20,295 bases of DNA from NCBI GenBank assembly GCA_049999805.1, contig JBNGIO010004586.1:1-20295 (forward strand). Direction: 5' to 3'. Both the position numbers and the translations under genes were made by a program. Source of the stretch: Folioceros fuciformis (lineage: Eukaryota; Anthocerotophyta; Anthocerotopsida; Anthocerotales). Under the pieces are notes generated by a model. That model was given only the letters and a program-made list of their open reading frames with translations. It did not search any database and was not told where the DNA came from. Shown here in pieces: positions 18,763 through 20,295 of the stretch; positions within the stretch are counted from its first letter, which is position 1, and every line of letters begins with the position of its first letter.

Positions 18763-20295
18763 ATGGCTGCCCGGCTGCTGTCCTTGTCGGCGTCCGGCAT
18801 TCGGCCTGGGCGTCGGATTCGGAGGCTGCCGCTAGTGGGTTCGGCCCCGTGCTCCGTCTGGACTACCTCCGAGCGCGGCGTGCTGGCCATGTTTCGGGGA
18901 GGCAGGGGCCCGGCTTGGGCCGGGTCTGCTGTGGCACCGGGATTGCGGGCCGGGGTGGTGGCCTCCTTCTGCTCGTCTTCGTCCCGGTTTCTGCTGGCCA
19001 AAATTGGATGCGCCGCCGGGAGGGATGCGGGGCCGATGAAGGTGGCATCTTGCAGAGTGAAGTGGGATTCTATGAACGGAATGGTGAAGTGCCTGTCAGC
19101 CAGGGGCTTCAGCGCGGCGGAGGTGTTGGCTTCCAGCCAGGAAGAATTGAAGGAGGAGGTGGTGGAGAGTGCGGCGGGGCCGAACGGCGATGGCCTGTCG
19201 GAGGTCGCGGACGTTAGGGTTGTGCAGGTTGGTAGTGCGGGAAGCAAGGAGGGAGTGGATGTGGAAACCTCTTCATCGACATCGGCATCGGCGGAAGTTG
19301 GTAGAGCAGCTCCAGCTGTAATTGAGCGGGAAGGGGATGAAGTTGAGGGAGATGGTGGAGATAGTGAAGCAGTGGTGGAGAAAGAGGATGTTCCTGTGGC
19401 GGCGGTAGCGGGTTCGGATTTTGCCTGCTCCCACCCCTGGTCTCACTGGAGGGCATTTGTGCGGCGGATGAACCAGAACAAGTGCTTCAACCTGCCGAAC
19501 ATGAGGAGTCCCGACGGGGTGTCCAAGTTCGACGATCAGCACGCGGTGAAGCGAGCCGCTCTCGAGTTTGGCAGAACTAGGGATGATGTCTATATGGGGT
19601 TGGACACCAGGGACTTGCGAGTGATCGCCGATTTCGGCTGCCCGAGCATCGACAGGAAGGTGGTGAATGCGGCCAAAAGGCTGAGGGTGAAGCTCAACAT
19701 TCCGGAGAATCCGGTTTGTGAGAAATGTGATGCGCGAGTGACCTGTGCTCGGGCTTATGCAGCGGCGACTGAGGATTTGGATGCCGGCACCACGGAGGTA
19801 GTGCGGCTCATGAACCAATTCGCTTTGAACGAGACTGCACCGGCGGAGGAGAAGAGGGATGTCCCTCAGGAGGTGAAGAATGCGGTGTTCCGCATTCTGG
19901 ATCAGATGACAGAGCTGAGTAGTGTGCCCAGGGACCCTAACCTGCCGAAGCCGGAGTTAAAATCCCTGCTTTCGGTGTCCTCCATCTTCGGGGAAGAGGC
20001 GACGAAACGTCTCCGGGAAGAAAGAGCAAGGAAGGCTGCAGCAGACGATGAGGAGCTGAAGCCCGGTGACTGGAGGTGTCTTCGCTGCAACTATGTCAAC
20101 TTCAACCGGAACAGGAACTGTCGGGAGTGCAATGCAGATCGTCCAGCTCGGGAGCTCAGACCAGGCGATTGGCTTTGCCGCCACTGCAATTTTGCTAACT
20201 TTGCTAGGAACAGACAATGCTTCGATTGCCAAGCCGACAGGCCCGACGGCGTCGGATTCGACAGGATTGACAGTCGCCGCACGTTCAGTAAGGAT
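18763..20295 (+). CDS. VAR3/OZ-type RanBP2 zinc-finger organelle protein (3' end outside window)
   Basis: Open frame of 511 codons still running at the window edge. In-frame TGA at 18757, just before ATG 18763, fixes the start unless there is upstream splicing. The N-terminus (MAARLLSLSASGIRPGRRIR...) is rich in Arg, Ser and Ala and lacks acidic residues, like an organelle transit peptide. Residues about 115-215 are acidic low complexity. Residues about 222-345 match the plant VAR3/OZ family domain: CSHPWSHW, CPSIDRKVVNAAKRLRVKL, then the C-x2-C-x5-C set VCEKCDARVTCARAY (C319, C322, C328). Two RanBP2-type zinc fingers follow in tandem with a 33-residue period: C439/C442/C453/C456 and C472/C475/C486/C489, each GDW-x-C-x2-C-x3-N...C-x2-C-x-ADRP. 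Arabidopsis members act in chloroplast or mitochondrial RNA editing/splicing and plastid development. More fingers may follow downstream. Plastid versus mitochondrion cannot be decided. Confidence 0.88.
   Translation, partial: MAARLLSLSASGIRPGRRIRRLPLVGSAPCSVWTTSERGVLAMFRGGRGPAWAGSAVAPGLRAGVVASFCSSSSRFLLAKIGCAAGRDAGPMKVASCRVKWDSMNGMVKCLSARGFSAAEVLASSQEELKEEVVESAAGPNGDGLSEVADVRVVQVGSAGSKEGVDVETSSSTSASAEVGRAAPAVIEREGDEVEGDGGDSEAVVEKEDVPVAAVAGSDFACSHPWSHWRAFVRRMNQNKCFNLPNMRSPDGVSKFDDQHAVKRAALEFGRTRDDVYMGLDTRDLRVIADFGCPSIDRKVVNAAKRLRVKLNIPENPVCEKCDARVTCARAYAAATEDLDAGTTEVVRLMNQFALNETAPAEEKRDVPQEVKNAVFRILDQMTELSSVPRDPNLPKPELKSLLSVSSIFGEEATKRLREERARKAAADDEELKPGDWRCLRCNYVNFNRNRNCRECNADRPARELRPGDWLCRHCNFANFARNRQCFDCQADRPDGVGFDRIDSRRTFSKD

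Noticed and set aside
18684-19247. 187-codon minus-strand frame and 170-codon plus-strand frame (18705-19217)
   Set aside because: Both overlap the 5' part of the zinc-finger gene in other frames. The frame starting at 18763 continues into recognisable domains and these do not.
1-20295. CRISPR arrays, bacterial operons, viral genes, tRNA or rRNA genes
   Set aside because: No evenly spaced identical repeats, no tRNA-like arms or rRNA sequence, and no viral polymerase, capsid or integrase motifs were seen. Gene structure is spliced and eukaryotic.

Overview
The window looks like nuclear DNA of a spore-bearing (non-seed) land plant with a compact genome; a Selaginella-type lycophyte is my best guess. 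Evidence: plant-type STT3A, a VAR3/OZ-type organelle zinc-finger protein and a plant-type CRAL-TRIO protein, together with IFT22, an intraflagellar-transport protein expected only where flagellated cells (motile sperm) are kept. Introns are GT-AG and mostly about 70-210 bp, and seven genes fit in about 19 kb. The species is inference. Two runs of exactly 100 N (8317-8416, 15750-15849) look like assembly placeholders.

Layout. 1-800: AT-rich, gene-free, with a degraded tandem duplication. 800-1570: a higher-GC stretch with unassigned open frames, one faintly Alba-like. 1571-6971 (-): STT3A, 22 exons. 7321-8921 (-): plastid-targeted-looking CRAL-TRIO/Sec14-like protein, interrupted by the first N run. 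9648-10313 (-): intronless 1-Cys peroxiredoxin. 10928-12200 (-): IFT22, 5 exons. 12865-14375 (+): EXT-like GT47 glycosyltransferase, 2 exons. 14450-18107 (-): nucleoporin NUP62, 10 exons, with the second N run in an intron. 18763-20295 (+): organelle RanBP2-type zinc-finger protein, running off the window end.

The genes do not form one pathway. They are housekeeping functions: ER N-glycosylation, lipid binding, peroxide detoxification, cilium assembly, Golgi glycosylation, nuclear transport and organelle RNA processing. The left four genes are in tandem on the minus strand. IFT22/GT47 and NUP62/zinc-finger are divergent pairs with intergenic spaces of about 660 bp. GT47 and NUP62 are convergent, with stop codons only 74 bp apart.

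Gene models were assembled by hand from reading frames, GT-AG boundaries, phase agreement across every junction and remembered family patterns. No search was run. I did not find a new multi-gene system; the most notable items are IFT22, the PRDX6-like intronless peroxiredoxin, the EXT-like GT47, the FG minisatellite in NUP62, and an N gap that appears to have zero true length.
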